From UBA2966 sp965242505 (lineage in GTDB: Bacteria; Pseudomonadota; Alphaproteobacteria; UBA2966), in contig OZ251449.1 of assembly GCA_965242505.1 (NCBI GenBank), positions 2,790,001 to 2,854,000 on the forward strand: DNA of 64,000 nt. Direction: 5' to 3'. Numbering within the stretch: the stretch's first letter is position 1; every line of letters begins with the position of its first letter. This document shows positions 35,641 to 44,503 of this stretch, piece after piece. The notes under the pieces were generated by a model. That model saw only the letters and a list, made by a program, of their open reading frames with translations. It searched no databases and was not told the DNA's origin. The position numbers were made by a program, and so were the translations under genes.

Positions 35641-35651
35641 GGGGCTTCGGC

Positions 35652-36260
35652 ATGGACCGGTTCATCCTCTTCGTGGACGGCTTCACCGCCTGGGTGGGCA
35701 AGGCCTTCGCCTGGTGCATCCTCATCCTGACGTTCGGCGTCGCCTACGAGGTCTTCGTGCGCTACGCGCTGCGCGACCCGACGTCGTGGGCGTTCGACCT
35801 CAGCTACATGATGTACGGCACCCTGTTCATGATCGGCGGCGCCTACACGCTGGCGCGCGACGGCCACGTGCGCGGCGACGTCCTGTTCCGGCTGTGGAAG
35901 CCGAAGGTCCAGGCGGCCATCGAGCTCGTCCTCTACTTCCTGTTCTTCTTCCCCGGCATCCTCGCGTTCATCGTCGCCGGCGCCGACTACGCGGCCGAGT
36001 CCTGGTCCTACAACTACGGAAGGGGCGAGGTCAGCATCAACAGCCCGGCCAACGTGCCGATCTCGCAGTTCAAGACGATCATTCCCGTCGCCGGCGCGCT
36101 GCTGCTCCTTCAGGGCGTCGCCCAGGTGCTCCGCTGCGTCGTCTGCCTGCGCACGGGGGCGTGGCCGACCCACCTCGAGGACGTCGAGGAGCTGGAGAAG
36201 GTGCTGCGGGAGCGGCGCGAGGAGGAGCTGCGCGAAGCGGCCGACGGAGGCGCCCGATGA
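35652..36260 (+). CDS. TRAP transporter small permease (DctQ type)
   Basis: A 202-residue inner-membrane protein with four hydrophobic helices, e.g. WCILILTFGVAYEVFVRYAL and IELVLYFLFFFPGILAFIVAG. The motif FDLSYMMYGTLFMIGGAYTLARDGHVRGDV is the FcbT2/DctQ signature. A charged, helical C-terminal tail follows. ATG 35652 is inferred from the conserved start; the ribosome-binding site is weak. Its stop overlaps the large permease start (ATGA). Confidence 0.9.
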   Translation: MDRFILFVDGFTAWVGKAFAWCILILTFGVAYEVFVRYALRDPTSWAFDLSYMMYGTLFMIGGAYTLARDGHVRGDVLFRLWKPKVQAAIELVLYFLFFFPGILAFIVAGADYAAESWSYNYGRGEVSINSPANVPISQFKTIIPVAGALLLLQGVAQVLRCVVCLRTGAWPTHLEDVEELEKVLRERREEELREAADGGAR

Positions 36261-38098
36261 GCAATCCCGAAATCGCGGTGGTCATGCTCGGCATCTTCAT
36301 CCTGACCATCATGCTGGGGTTCCCGATCTGCTTCACCCTGATGGCGATGGGCATCTTCTTCGGCTACTACGCCTACTACGATCCGGAACGGATGCAGAGC
36401 GTCTTCGACAACCGGGTCTTCGACCTGCTCGTCAACCAGACCTACTCGGTGATGGCCAACGACGTGCTCGTGGCCGTGCCCCTGTTCCTGTTCATGGGCT
36501 ACATCGTCGAGCGGGCGAACCTCGTCGACCGCCTGTTCTTCACCCTTCAGATCGCCGCCCGCCACATGCCGGGGTCCATGGCGATCGCGGCGCTCGTCAC
36601 CTGCACGCTGTTCGCCACGGCCTCGGGCATCATCGGCGCGGTGGTGACGCTGATGGGCCTGCTGGCCTTCCCGGCGATGCTGAAGGCGCGGTACGACACC
36701 GGCTTCTCCTCCGGCGTGATCTGCGCCGGCGGCTGCCTCGGCATCCTCATCCCGCCGTCGATCATGCTGATCGTCTACGCCGCGGCCGCCAGCATGTCGG
36801 TCGTGCGGCTCTACGCGGGCGCCATCCTGCCGGGCCTGCTGCTGGCCGGACTCTACGTCCTCTACGTCTCGGGCCGGGCCATGCTGAACCCGAAGATCGC
36901 CCCGCCGCCGCGCCCGGAGGACGTCGAGGCCATGCGCACCGGCAACATCGTCGTCATGATGATGACCTCGTTCTTCCCGCTGGCCTTCCTCATCCTCTCG
37001 GTGCTCGGCGCCATCCTGTTCGGGCTGGCGACGCCGACCGAGGCCGCCTCGATGGGGGCGGCCGGCGGGCTGGTCCTGGCGGCCGGATACCGCATCGCCG
37101 AGATCCGCGCGGGGAAGGCCAGACCCGAGTGGGTGGACGCCGACGGCGCCGCGCGGCCCGAAGACCCGTGGCGCTACGCCATCGGCGCCGGCGGGGTCCT
37201 GACCGTCGCCCTGTACGCGGCCTATTTCCTGATCCGGTTCCTGGCCAACTGGGCCTTCGACGCGCCGCTGCCGGCGGAGCGCACGCTGCCCTTCGCGCCC
37301 GGCGTCGCCGTGGGCATCGCCCTCGCCCTCGCCGCGGCGATCCGCCTCGGCGGCGGGCGCTGGCCCCTGATCGCGGTCCTGCACCCCCGGGTCCCGGCGC
37401 TGAAGCCCCTCTACGCCTACGGCGGCGAGGGCGCCCTGTTCGGCCTCGCGGTGGGCGCGGTCTACCTGTTGATGTTCCCGGTCCTGGGGCTGAACGAGGC
37501 CTTCGCCGAGCACGAGCACAGCCATTGGGCCCTGGACGTGGGCTTCTTCACGGCCCTGCTCGGCCACATGGCCTGGCGCGGCATCGACAAGGAGGCGCTC
37601 AAGGAGTCCGTCTACCTGACGGTCCGCACGTCGGCCATGGTGTGCTGGCTGTTCGTGGGCTCCTGGACCTTCTCCTCGGTGTTCTCGTACCTCGGCGGGC
37701 ACGCGCTGATCGAGGAGTTCGTGCTCGGGCTGAACCTGTCCCCGATCACGTTCCTGATCCTCGCCCAGGTCATCATCTTCCTGCTCGGCTGGCCGCTCGA
37801 GTGGTCGGAGATCATCATCATCTTCGTGCCCATCTTCCTGCCCCTGCTGCCCCACTTCGGCATCGACCCGCTGTTCTTCGGCATTCTGGTGGCGCTCAAC
37901 CTGCAAACGTCGTTCCTGACGCCGCCCATGGCGATGGCGGCGTACTACCTCAAGGGGGTGGCGCCGCCGCACGTCCAGTTGATCCAGATATTCAAGGGTT
38001 GTATGCCGTTCCTGTCGATGGTCTTCCTGGCGATGATCATCCTCTACGCGTTTCCGGAGATCGCCCTGTGGCTGCCCGAGATCGTCTACGGCAGGTGA
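36257..38098 (+). CDS. TRAP transporter large permease (DctM type) with central extension
   Basis: A 613-residue sodium-coupled transporter subunit with more than 12 hydrophobic helices. AVPLFLFMGYIVERANLVDRLF, GGCLGILIPPSIMLIVYA and FLTPPMAMAAYYLKGVAPPHV are DctM motifs. Typical DctM is about 430 residues; here about 180 extra residues separate the two conserved halves (roughly residues 285-450). They include a soluble acidic linker (EIRAGKARPEWVDADGAARPEDP) and extra helices. Long forms occur in the mannitol/chloroaromatic subgroup. Confidence 0.92.
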   Translation: MSNPEIAVVMLGIFILTIMLGFPICFTLMAMGIFFGYYAYYDPERMQSVFDNRVFDLLVNQTYSVMANDVLVAVPLFLFMGYIVERANLVDRLFFTLQIAARHMPGSMAIAALVTCTLFATASGIIGAVVTLMGLLAFPAMLKARYDTGFSSGVICAGGCLGILIPPSIMLIVYAAAASMSVVRLYAGAILPGLLLAGLYVLYVSGRAMLNPKIAPPPRPEDVEAMRTGNIVVMMMTSFFPLAFLILSVLGAILFGLATPTEAASMGAAGGLVLAAGYRIAEIRAGKARPEWVDADGAARPEDPWRYAIGAGGVLTVALYAAYFLIRFLANWAFDAPLPAERTLPFAPGVAVGIALALAAAIRLGGGRWPLIAVLHPRVPALKPLYAYGGEGALFGLAVGAVYLLMFPVLGLNEAFAEHEHSHWALDVGFFTALLGHMAWRGIDKEALKESVYLTVRTSAMVCWLFVGSWTFSSVFSYLGGHALIEEFVLGLNLSPITFLILAQVIIFLLGWPLEWSEIIIIFVPIFLPLLPHFGIDPLFFGILVALNLQTSFLTPPMAMAAYYLKGVAPPHVQLIQIFKGCMPFLSMVFLAMIILYAFPEIALWLPEIVYGR

Positions 38099-38147
38099 CC
38101 GGAAGGAGCGCCCGGCGGGCCTCGCCGCCGGCGTCGGCGCGGCCGGC

Positions 38148-39485
38148 GTGAGCCTCGCGGACCTCGCCGCCGAAGAGGCCGCCGCCGGCGCCGCGGCCGG
38201 CGCGTTCGGCGCCGTCGAGCTCGTCGAGGCCTGCCTCGAGCGGGTGGCGGAGCGCGACGGCGACGTCGGGGCGTGGGCGCACCTCGACCCGGACTACGCC
38301 CTCGCGCAGGCGCGCGAGCGCGATGCCGACCGCGCCGCCGGCCGGGCCCTGGGGCCGCTCCACGGGGTTCCCGTCGGCGTCAAGGACGTCGTCGACACCC
38401 GCGATCTGCCGACGGAGAACGGCACCGTCCTCGACGCCGGGCGCCGCCCGCCGCGCGACGCCCGCGTCGTCGCCCTGCTCAGGGAGGCCGGCGCCGTGAT
38501 CATGGGCAAGACCGTGACCACCGAGCTCGCCGCCCTGGCGCCGGGCAAGACCCGCAACCCCCACGACCGGGAGCGCACGCCGGGCGGCTCGTCCAGCGGC
38601 TCGGCGGCGGCGGTGGCCGCCGGCATGGTCCCGCTCGCCGTCGGCACGCAGACGAACGGCTCCATCGTCCGTCCGTCCGCCTATTGCGGCGTCGTCGGGT
38701 TCAAGCCCACCCACGGGACGATATCCCGCCGCGGCGTGCTGGCCCAGTCGCGCCCGCTCGACACCGTCGGCGTCATGGCGCGCACGGTGGCGGACGCGGC
38801 GCTCATCGCCGACGCGCTCGCGGTCTACGACGACGGCGACCCCGACATGACCGTCCGCGCGCGTCCGCGGCTGGCCGGGACGGCCGCCGCGGACCCGCCG
38901 CTGCCGCCCACGTTCGCCTTCGTCCGCACCCCCGTCTGGGACGAGGCCGACGAGGAGACCCGCGCCGCCTTCGAGGAGCTCGCCGCGTTCCTGGGAGAGG
39001 CCTGCGACGAGGCGCCCCTGCCCGAGCCGTTCGACCGCGCCGTCGGCTGGCATCGCGCGGTGATGTGCGCGGACCAGGCGAAGAACTACGCCGCCTACTA
39101 CGAACGCGGCAAGGCGGAGTTGAGCGGCGTCCTGCGCGGCATGATCGAGGAGGGGCGGGAGACGACGGCGGTCGACTACAACCGCGCCGTCGAATGGCGC
39201 GACGTGCTGAACGCGGGCCTCGACAGGATCTTCGACCGCTACGACGCGATCCTGACGCCGGCCGCGACCGGCGTCGCGCCCGCCGGCCTCGACTCGACGG
39301 GAAGCCCCGTCTTCTGCACGCTCTGGACCTTCTGCGGCGCGCCGGCGGTCTCGCTGCCGCTCCTCGAGGGGCGCGACGGGCTGCCGCTCGGCGTCCAGCT
39401 CGCGGGACGCCGCGGCGACGACGCCAGGCTGTTGCGGACTGCCCGCTGGCTGGCCGATCGAGTCGCCGGGGAGGCGGACGGATGA
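38148..39485 (+). CDS. Amidase (amidase signature family)
   Basis: A 445-residue Ser-cisSer-Lys hydrolase. The lysine lies in LHGVPVGVKDVVDT, the cis-serine/serine region in RTPGGSSSGSAAAVAAG, and the QTNGSIVRPSAYCGVVGFKPT segment follows. The substrate is unknown; placement behind the TRAP genes suggests it may act on an imported amide. GTG 38148 follows 49 bp after the permease. Confidence 0.9.
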   Translation: MSLADLAAEEAAAGAAAGAFGAVELVEACLERVAERDGDVGAWAHLDPDYALAQARERDADRAAGRALGPLHGVPVGVKDVVDTRDLPTENGTVLDAGRRPPRDARVVALLREAGAVIMGKTVTTELAALAPGKTRNPHDRERTPGGSSSGSAAAVAAGMVPLAVGTQTNGSIVRPSAYCGVVGFKPTHGTISRRGVLAQSRPLDTVGVMARTVADAALIADALAVYDDGDPDMTVRARPRLAGTAAADPPLPPTFAFVRTPVWDEADEETRAAFEELAAFLGEACDEAPLPEPFDRAVGWHRAVMCADQAKNYAAYYERGKAELSGVLRGMIEEGRETTAVDYNRAVEWRDVLNAGLDRIFDRYDAILTPAATGVAPAGLDSTGSPVFCTLWTFCGAPAVSLPLLEGRDGLPLGVQLAGRRGDDARLLRTARWLADRVAGEADG

Positions 39486-39515
39486 GGAGTCTCGCGGACG
39501 GCGACGGAGGCTGAC

Positions 39516-39716
39516 GTGCTGGACAGGATATTCGCCGCGGCCGGGATGCTGGGCCTCGCCGCCTTCATGGGCATCGTCGCCGTCTACGTGATGGAGCCGG
39601 CCCTCTGGCTCGTCGTCTTCGTCGGGGTGTCCATCGCCGTCTTCTTCGTCTGGCGCGACGCCGCGGCGGCGGGGAACGGACCCGGCGGGCCGCGCGGGGA
39701 CGGGGACGGCGCATGA
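39516..39716 (+). CDS. Small two-helix membrane protein (66 aa)
   Basis: GTG start. Two hydrophobic helices (FAAAGMLGLAAFMGIVAVYVM and LWLVVFVGVSIAVFFVW) are followed by a glycine-rich tail. Its stop overlaps the next gene's ATG. No family is recognised. The overlap and composition suggest a real coupled gene. Confidence 0.6.
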   Translation: MLDRIFAAAGMLGLAAFMGIVAVYVMEPALWLVVFVGVSIAVFFVWRDAAAAGNGPGGPRGDGDGA

Positions 39717-40651
39717 GCGTCGGAATCGGAGTCGGCCTGAGCGAGTTTCCGTTCGAGACGGCGCGGGGGTTCTGGCGCTGGATCGAGGCGTGCGAGGACT
39801 CGGCCGTCGATTCGGTCTGGCAGACCGACCGGCTGATCACCGACGCCCCGATGCTGGAGAGCCTGACCACGATGGCCGCCGTCGCCGGCGCGACCAGGCG
39901 CCTCAAGTTCGGCATGAACGTCGTCGCGCTCGGCTGGCGCGACCCGCTGGTCGTCGCCAAGCAGTGCGCCTCGATCGACTTCCTCAGCGGGGGCCGCCTG
40001 TTGCCCGCCTTCGGGATCGGCGCCTCCCGCGGCGAGGAGTGGCGGGCGACGGGCCGCGACGCCGGGAGGCGCGGCGCGCGGACCGACGAGGCGCTCGACG
40101 TCATCGCCCGCCTGTGGGCCGGGGAGAGCGTGGATCACGACGGCGAGCACTTCCGCTACTGCGGGGTCCGGATCTCGCCGTTGCCGGTCCAGAAGCGCCT
40201 GCCGCTGTGGATCGGCGGCGGCAGCAAGGCCGCCGTCCGCCGCGCCGCCCGCGTCGGCACCGGCTGGCTGGGCGGCTTCCAGTCCCCGGACGAGGCGGCG
40301 CCGGTGGTGGCCGCCATCAAGGCCGCCGCCAGGGAGGCGGGACGGCGCATCCCCGACGACCATTACGGCGCCGGCTTCCACTTCCGCTTCGGCTCCTGGG
40401 ACGACGCTCCCGTGGCGCCGCGGGCGGAGGCCGTCGCCAGGCGCAACGCGCGGAAACCCGAGGACTGCATGGTCGTCGGCGGGGCCGCCGACGTGGTGGA
40501 GAGGCTCCGGCGGTTCATCGCCGGCGGGGTCTCGAAGTTCGTGCTCCAGCCGATCGCGGCCGGCGACGAGGACACCCTCGACCAGACCCGACGCCTGATC
40601 GGCGAAGTGCTGCCCGAGACGCCGAGCCTCGACGAACTGGCGCGGGGCTGA
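39713..40651 (+). CDS. Luciferase-like (LLM class) flavin-dependent oxidoreductase
   Basis: A 312-residue TIM-barrel oxidoreductase using reduced FMN or F420. DSVWQTDRLI, LKFGMNVVALGWRDPLVVAKQCASIDFLSGGRL and PLWIGGGSKAAVRRAARVGTGWLGGF are typical of the bacterial luciferase superfamily. The substrate is unknown. It ends the group begun by the TRAP transporter and amidase, so a shared catabolic role is possible. Confidence 0.9.
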   Translation: MSVGIGVGLSEFPFETARGFWRWIEACEDSAVDSVWQTDRLITDAPMLESLTTMAAVAGATRRLKFGMNVVALGWRDPLVVAKQCASIDFLSGGRLLPAFGIGASRGEEWRATGRDAGRRGARTDEALDVIARLWAGESVDHDGEHFRYCGVRISPLPVQKRLPLWIGGGSKAAVRRAARVGTGWLGGFQSPDEAAPVVAAIKAAAREAGRRIPDDHYGAGFHFRFGSWDDAPVAPRAEAVARRNARKPEDCMVVGGAADVVERLRRFIAGGVSKFVLQPIAAGDEDTLDQTRRLIGEVLPETPSLDELARG

Positions 40652-40654
40652 CCG

Positions 40655-40770
40655 CGGTGCCGGAGCGTCGGCGCGGCGTTGCGGGACCGCGGTCCGCCCC
40701 CCTCTTCTCCCTCTCCCTTGCAGGGGGAGGGTCGGGGTGGGGGTCGCGTCGAGGGGAAGGAGCATGAACG
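40655..40770. repeat. Dispersed palindromic element (copy 13)
   Basis: GCGCGGCGTTGCGGGACCGC, then a B unit CTCCCTTGCAGGGGGAGGGT and CGGGGTGGGGGTCGCG. It lies between the LLM gene and tRNA-Gly, which point toward each other. Confidence 0.8.
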
Positions 40771-40789
40771 GGGCCGGCTGTCCCGTCGC

Positions 40790-40864
40790 TGGAGCGGGCG
40801 AAGGGATTCGAACCCTCGACTTCGACCTTGGCAAGGTCGCGCTCTACCCCTGAGCTACGCCCGC
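40790..40864 (-). tRNA. tRNA-Gly (GCC)
   Basis: The acceptor stem GCGGGCG pairs with CGCCCGC. D-arm AGCTCAGGGGTAGAGC, anticodon stem-loop CGACC-TTGCCAA-GGTCG with anticodon GCC, and T-arm GAGGGTTCGAATCCC are all present, with CCA encoded at 40792-40790. Confidence 0.97.
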
Positions 40865-41141
40865 GTTCCGGCGACGACGGCCGCCATGGCGTCGGCGGCG
40901 CGCGACCGCAACCATACCCGGGCGCGGCGCAAGCGGCAAGGGACGCGGGTGGTGTCTCAATCTGAAAGCCTCGTTCCTGCGGTAGCGGCGGGAGTGCGCG
41001 CCGGCCCCGGCCGCCACCCGGGAAGAGGCGGCGTTGACGGCGACGGTCGTTTTCGACTATGGGTCAAGGGGTTCGGGCGCACGGCGAGAGGAAGCGGCGC
41101 GCCCCGGCCCGGACGCGCACTCACCCGGAGGACTCGAGCCC

Positions 41142-41621
41142 GTGAACGCGCGCGACTTGATGGCGGCCGCCTGCGCCTTGGCCGAATCCGGCCGCGGGAA
41201 CCCTTCGCAGGCGCGGCTCCGCCGCGCCGTCAGCACCGTCTACTACGCGATGTTCCACTGCCTGGCGGCGACGGCGGCCGACCTGTTGATCGGCCCGGCG
41301 CGCGGCCCGGCATGGCATCGGGTGTACCGCGCATTGGAGCACGGCAGGGCCAGGGGCGCGTGTCGGCAAGGACAGACGATGCGGGAGTTTCCGGCGGAGG
41401 TCCGCAACTTCGCCGAGACGTTCGTCGTGTTGCAGAAGGTGCGGCAGCAGGCCGACTATGCGCTGGACGTGGAGGCTTACCGGACGTCCGACGTTCTGGA
41501 ATACATTGCCTCCGCAGAGCGCGCCATCGACCGGTTCGAGCAGGTGGACGCCGCGGCCAGGCGCGCCTTCGCCGCTCATGCGCTGTTCAGGCAACGATCG
41601 CCCCAGGAGATTCCGGGATGA
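41142..41621 (+). CDS. HEPN domain-containing protein
   Basis: A 159-residue all-helical protein with the conserved first-helix pattern RLRRAVSTVYYAMFHCLAA (about residues 26-44) of HEPN proteins and a second long helix FAETFVVLQKVRQQADYALD. RVYRALEH could supply the Rx4-6H RNase motif but is not a clean match. GTG 41142 has GGAGGA upstream; ATG 41160 is an alternative. Its stop overlaps the next gene (ATGA), making a two-gene module of toxin-antitoxin-like form. Confidence 0.7.
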   Translation: MNARDLMAAACALAESGRGNPSQARLRRAVSTVYYAMFHCLAATAADLLIGPARGPAWHRVYRALEHGRARGACRQGQTMREFPAEVRNFAETFVVLQKVRQQADYALDVEAYRTSDVLEYIASAERAIDRFEQVDAAARRAFAAHALFRQRSPQEIPG

Positions 41622-41917
41622 ACGAGCAGCAGGTTCGCGAGATCGCGGAGGCGGCCTTCAAGGCCCGCTTCGCCGACATCCCCATCGTCAGCGTCGACGT
41701 CGAGCCCGGCTTCGACCACTACGACGACCCCATGCTGGACGTGAAGATCGTCTACGACGGCGAGGTCGAGCAGTTGATCGGCCGAGGGCGCTCGATGGAG
41801 GTGCGCTCGGAGATCATCGAGAAGGTGTGGTGGAAAGCCGAGGATTCCCCTGTCTGGCCGTTTGTCCACTTCATCGCCAGATCCGACCTCGAGCAACCCG
41901 ACCCGGCCGCCGCCTGA
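41618..41917 (+). CDS. Small acidic protein coupled to the HEPN gene (99 aa)
   Basis: Begins MNEQQVREIAEAAFKARFADIPIV and contains SVDVEPGFDHYDDPMLDVKIVYDG. It is predicted to be a compact alpha/beta protein without membrane segments. It has no MNT nucleotidyltransferase motif, the usual HEPN partner, so if it is an antitoxin it is of another kind. Translation is coupled to the HEPN gene. No family is recognised. Confidence 0.65.
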   Translation: MNEQQVREIAEAAFKARFADIPIVSVDVEPGFDHYDDPMLDVKIVYDGEVEQLIGRGRSMEVRSEIIEKVWWKAEDSPVWPFVHFIARSDLEQPDPAAA

Positions 41918-42048
41918 TCCCCATCCCTGCGGAGGCGGGCGCCGCGCGCCTGCGCCGCCGTTACCGGGACGCGACTCGCGACGCTTGGCCGCCCCCTCCG
42001 CGTCGGCTATCGTCGCGCCTGCACCGGCCGCCTGCCGACGATGGGACC

Positions 42049-42561
42049 ATGCCCGCGACCGAGCGCGACCTGTACGACCGCCTTGCGGAACTCGACATCG
42101 CATGCGCGACGCGCCGCCATCCCGCGTTGCGGACGGTCGAGGAGAGCAGGCGTCTGCGCGGCGACCTGCCCGGCGGTCACTGCAAGAGCCTGTTCCTGAA
42201 GGACAAGAAGGGCGCGGCGTACCTCCTGGTCGCCCTGGAGGACCGCGGGATCGACCTGAAGCGTCTGCGCCGGGCGATCGGAGCGGCGCCGCTTTCGTTC
42301 GGACGGCCCGAACTGCTGATGGAGCTCCTCGGCGTGATCCCCGGAGCGGTCACGCCGTTCGGGCTGATCAACGACGCGGACGCCCGGGTGCGCGTGGTTC
42401 TCGACAGGGAGATGCTGGAACGGGACCCGCTCAACTACCACCCGTTGACCAACGAGGCGACGACGGCCATCGCGCCGGGCGACCTGTTGAAGTTCATCCG
42501 CGCCTGCGGCCACGAGCCGCGAATACTGGATTTCGGGACGCTGGACGACTCCGGCGGCTGA
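42049..42561 (+). CDS. Prolyl-tRNA deacylase-like editing protein (YbaK/ProXp family)
   Basis: A 170-residue protein of the INS/YbaK superfamily that hydrolyses mischarged aminoacyl-tRNAs in trans, probably Ala-tRNA-Pro. GGHCKSLFLKDKKGAAYLLVALEDRGIDLKRL contains the conserved K and the substrate-pocket segment. LGVIPGAVTPFGLIND and YHPLTNEATTAI match the PrdX/ProXp-ala subgroup. ATG 42049 is supported by homology to the family N-terminus. Confidence 0.88.
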   Translation: MPATERDLYDRLAELDIACATRRHPALRTVEESRRLRGDLPGGHCKSLFLKDKKGAAYLLVALEDRGIDLKRLRRAIGAAPLSFGRPELLMELLGVIPGAVTPFGLINDADARVRVVLDREMLERDPLNYHPLTNEATTAIAPGDLLKFIRACGHEPRILDFGTLDDSGG

Positions 42562-42652
42562 GATTCCGACTCCGCCCGCGCCGGGCGTGCTATCATGCCC
42601 GGCGAGCCGCGGCTTCGGGGGCCGCGCGCCGACGACGAGCCGAAGGGACATC

Positions 42653-43570
42653 ATGGAACAGATCATCGGGGGCGAAGGACCGCCCGGTCCGGGCGGCAAC
42701 GGGTCGCTGGTCAAGGACGGCGACGCCGCGTCCTTCGGCGAGGACGTCATCCAGGCCTCAATGGCGGCGCCCGTCGTCGTCGACTTCTGGGCGCCCTGGT
42801 GCGGCCCCTGCAAGCAGCTCGGGCCGGCGATCGAAAAGGTGGTGAAGGCCGCCGCGGGCGCCGTGAAGCTCGTCAAGATCAACGTCGACGAGAACCAGCA
42901 ACTCGCCGCGCAACTGCGCGTGCAGTCCATTCCGGCGGTGTTCGCCTTCAAGGACGGAAGGCCGGTCGACGGCTTCGTCGGCGCCCTGCCCGAGAGCCAG
43001 ATCAAGGCGTTCGTCGAGCGCCTCGCCGGCAAGATCGGCCCGTCCCCCGTGGAAGAGGCGATCGCCCAGGCGCGGGCGCTTCTCGAGGGCGGCGATGCCG
43101 CGTCCGCGGCGGGGCTGTTCGGCGAGGCGCTGAAGGCCGAACCCGGAAATCCCGACGCGGCGGCCGGACTGGCCAGGTGCCATCTGGAGAACGGCGACCC
43201 CGAACGGGCGCGCCAGACCCTGTCGGTGGTGGCGCCGGAGCATCGCAACCATGCCGAGGTCCGCGGCGTCGAGGCGGCGCTGAAACTGGCGGAGAACGCC
43301 GGGGATACGGGTGACGTCCAGGATCTGCGCGCCCGGCTCGCCGCCGACCCGGCGGACCATCGGGCGCGCTTCGAGCTGTCGGAGGCGCTGATCGCGGCGG
43401 GGCGGCGCGAAGAGGCGGTGAACGAACTCCTCGAGATCGTTCGCCGGGACCGCAACTGGAACGACGAGGCGGCCAGGAAGCAGCTCGTCACGCTCTTCGA
43501 GGCCTTCGGGCCGACGGACGAGCTCACCGTCGGCGGTCGCCGCCGGCTGTCGTCCCTCCTGTTCTCGTGA
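42653..43570 (+). CDS. cnoX: Thioredoxin with TPR domain (CnoX/YbbN-like)
   Basis: A 305-residue protein. An N-terminal thioredoxin domain has the intact redox motif WAPWCGPCKQL (about residues 43-53) and the cis-proline segment SIPAVFAF. A C-terminal TPR region (about 125-305) includes AGLFGEALKAEPGNPDAAAGLARCHLENGD. In E. coli CnoX is a redox-controlled holdase cooperating with GroEL and lacks the CxxC; the alphaproteobacterial type keeps it. The next gene overlaps by 4 bp (GTGA). Confidence 0.88.
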   Translation: MEQIIGGEGPPGPGGNGSLVKDGDAASFGEDVIQASMAAPVVVDFWAPWCGPCKQLGPAIEKVVKAAAGAVKLVKINVDENQQLAAQLRVQSIPAVFAFKDGRPVDGFVGALPESQIKAFVERLAGKIGPSPVEEAIAQARALLEGGDAASAAGLFGEALKAEPGNPDAAAGLARCHLENGDPERARQTLSVVAPEHRNHAEVRGVEAALKLAENAGDTGDVQDLRARLAADPADHRARFELSEALIAAGRREEAVNELLEIVRRDRNWNDEAARKQLVTLFEAFGPTDELTVGGRRRLSSLLFS

Positions 43571-44229
43571 ACACGCCGCCGGCGACCGCGCCGGACACGC
43601 TGTCACCCACCATCCCGGTGTTTCCGTTGCCCGGCGCGCTGCTGTTGCCGCGCGGCGAGCTCCCCCTCCACATCTTCGAGCAACGCTATCGCGACATGGT
43701 GCGTGACAGCGCCTCCAGCCACGGCCTCATCGGCATGATCCAGCCGACGCGGCCCGAATCGACGGCGGACCGCTCCGACCTCTACGGGACCGGCTGCGTG
43801 GGCCGCATGTCCGGCCTGCGCCGAACGGACGACGGCCGGTACTACCTGACGCTGGTCGGGCTGTGCCGGTACGACGTCGCGGAAGAGCTTCCGATGACGC
43901 ACGCCTATCGCGAGGTCGTCGCGGACTATCGGCGATATCTCTCCGACATCGACCCGGCCGAGCCGGCCGCGACGGACCGCGAGAGGCTTCTGTCCGCCCT
44001 GCGGAGCTACCTCGACGCGCGGGACATGGAAACGGACTGGGACCGGTTGCACCGGGTCGACGAGGAAACGCTCGTCAATGCGCTGGCCATGATGTGCCCG
44101 TTCGATCCCCGCGAGAAGCAGGCGCTTCTGGAGGCGGCGGACGTCCGCGAGCGTTCCGAGATCCTGACGTCCCTGTTCACGATGGGCGGTCTCGCCGCGC
44201 GCGGAACGGCGCCGTCCTCCATGCAGTAA
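43567..44229 (+). CDS. LON peptidase substrate-binding domain protein
   Basis: A 220-residue protein comprising only the Lon N-terminal (PUA-like) domain: IPVFPLPGALLLPRGELPLHIFEQRYRDMV is the signature. There is no ATPase or protease domain, which is normal for this stand-alone family (COG2802). It may help present substrates to proteases; its function is not proven. GTG 43567 overlaps the cnoX stop. Confidence 0.88.
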   Translation: MNTPPATAPDTLSPTIPVFPLPGALLLPRGELPLHIFEQRYRDMVRDSASSHGLIGMIQPTRPESTADRSDLYGTGCVGRMSGLRRTDDGRYYLTLVGLCRYDVAEELPMTHAYREVVADYRRYLSDIDPAEPAATDRERLLSALRSYLDARDMETDWDRLHRVDEETLVNALAMMCPFDPREKQALLEAADVRERSEILTSLFTMGGLAARGTAPSSMQ

Positions 44230-44281
44230 CCCGCGTCGGGACGCATGGCCGAGCCACGCCCGCGGGACGCCGGAGCGCGCG

Positions 44282-44503
44282 ATGGACGATAGCGAAGGCG
44301 CGATCGACCCCAAGCTCCTGGAGATCCTGGTCTGTCCGCTGACCAAGGGGCCCCTGCGTTACGACCACGCGGCGCAGGAGCTCGTCAGCGAGCAGGCGGG
44401 GCTGGCCTATCCCGTTCGCGACGGCATTCCCATCATGCTCGTCGACGAGGCCCGGCGGCTCGACGACGGGGAGGACGTCCGAAACCCGTCCCGCGAACGA
44501 TGA
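44282..44503 (+). CDS. Trm112 family protein (UPF0434)
   Basis: A 73-residue protein with ILVCPLTKGPLRYD and LAYPVRDGIPIMLVDEAR, the conserved UPF0434/YcaR pattern. Eukaryotic Trm112 activates methyltransferases; the bacterial role is unclear. Only one of the zinc-ligand cysteines remains, as in many alphaproteobacterial versions. The stop overlaps the DUF971 gene start (ATGA). Confidence 0.9.
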   Translation: MDDSEGAIDPKLLEILVCPLTKGPLRYDHAAQELVSEQAGLAYPVRDGIPIMLVDEARRLDDGEDVRNPSRER

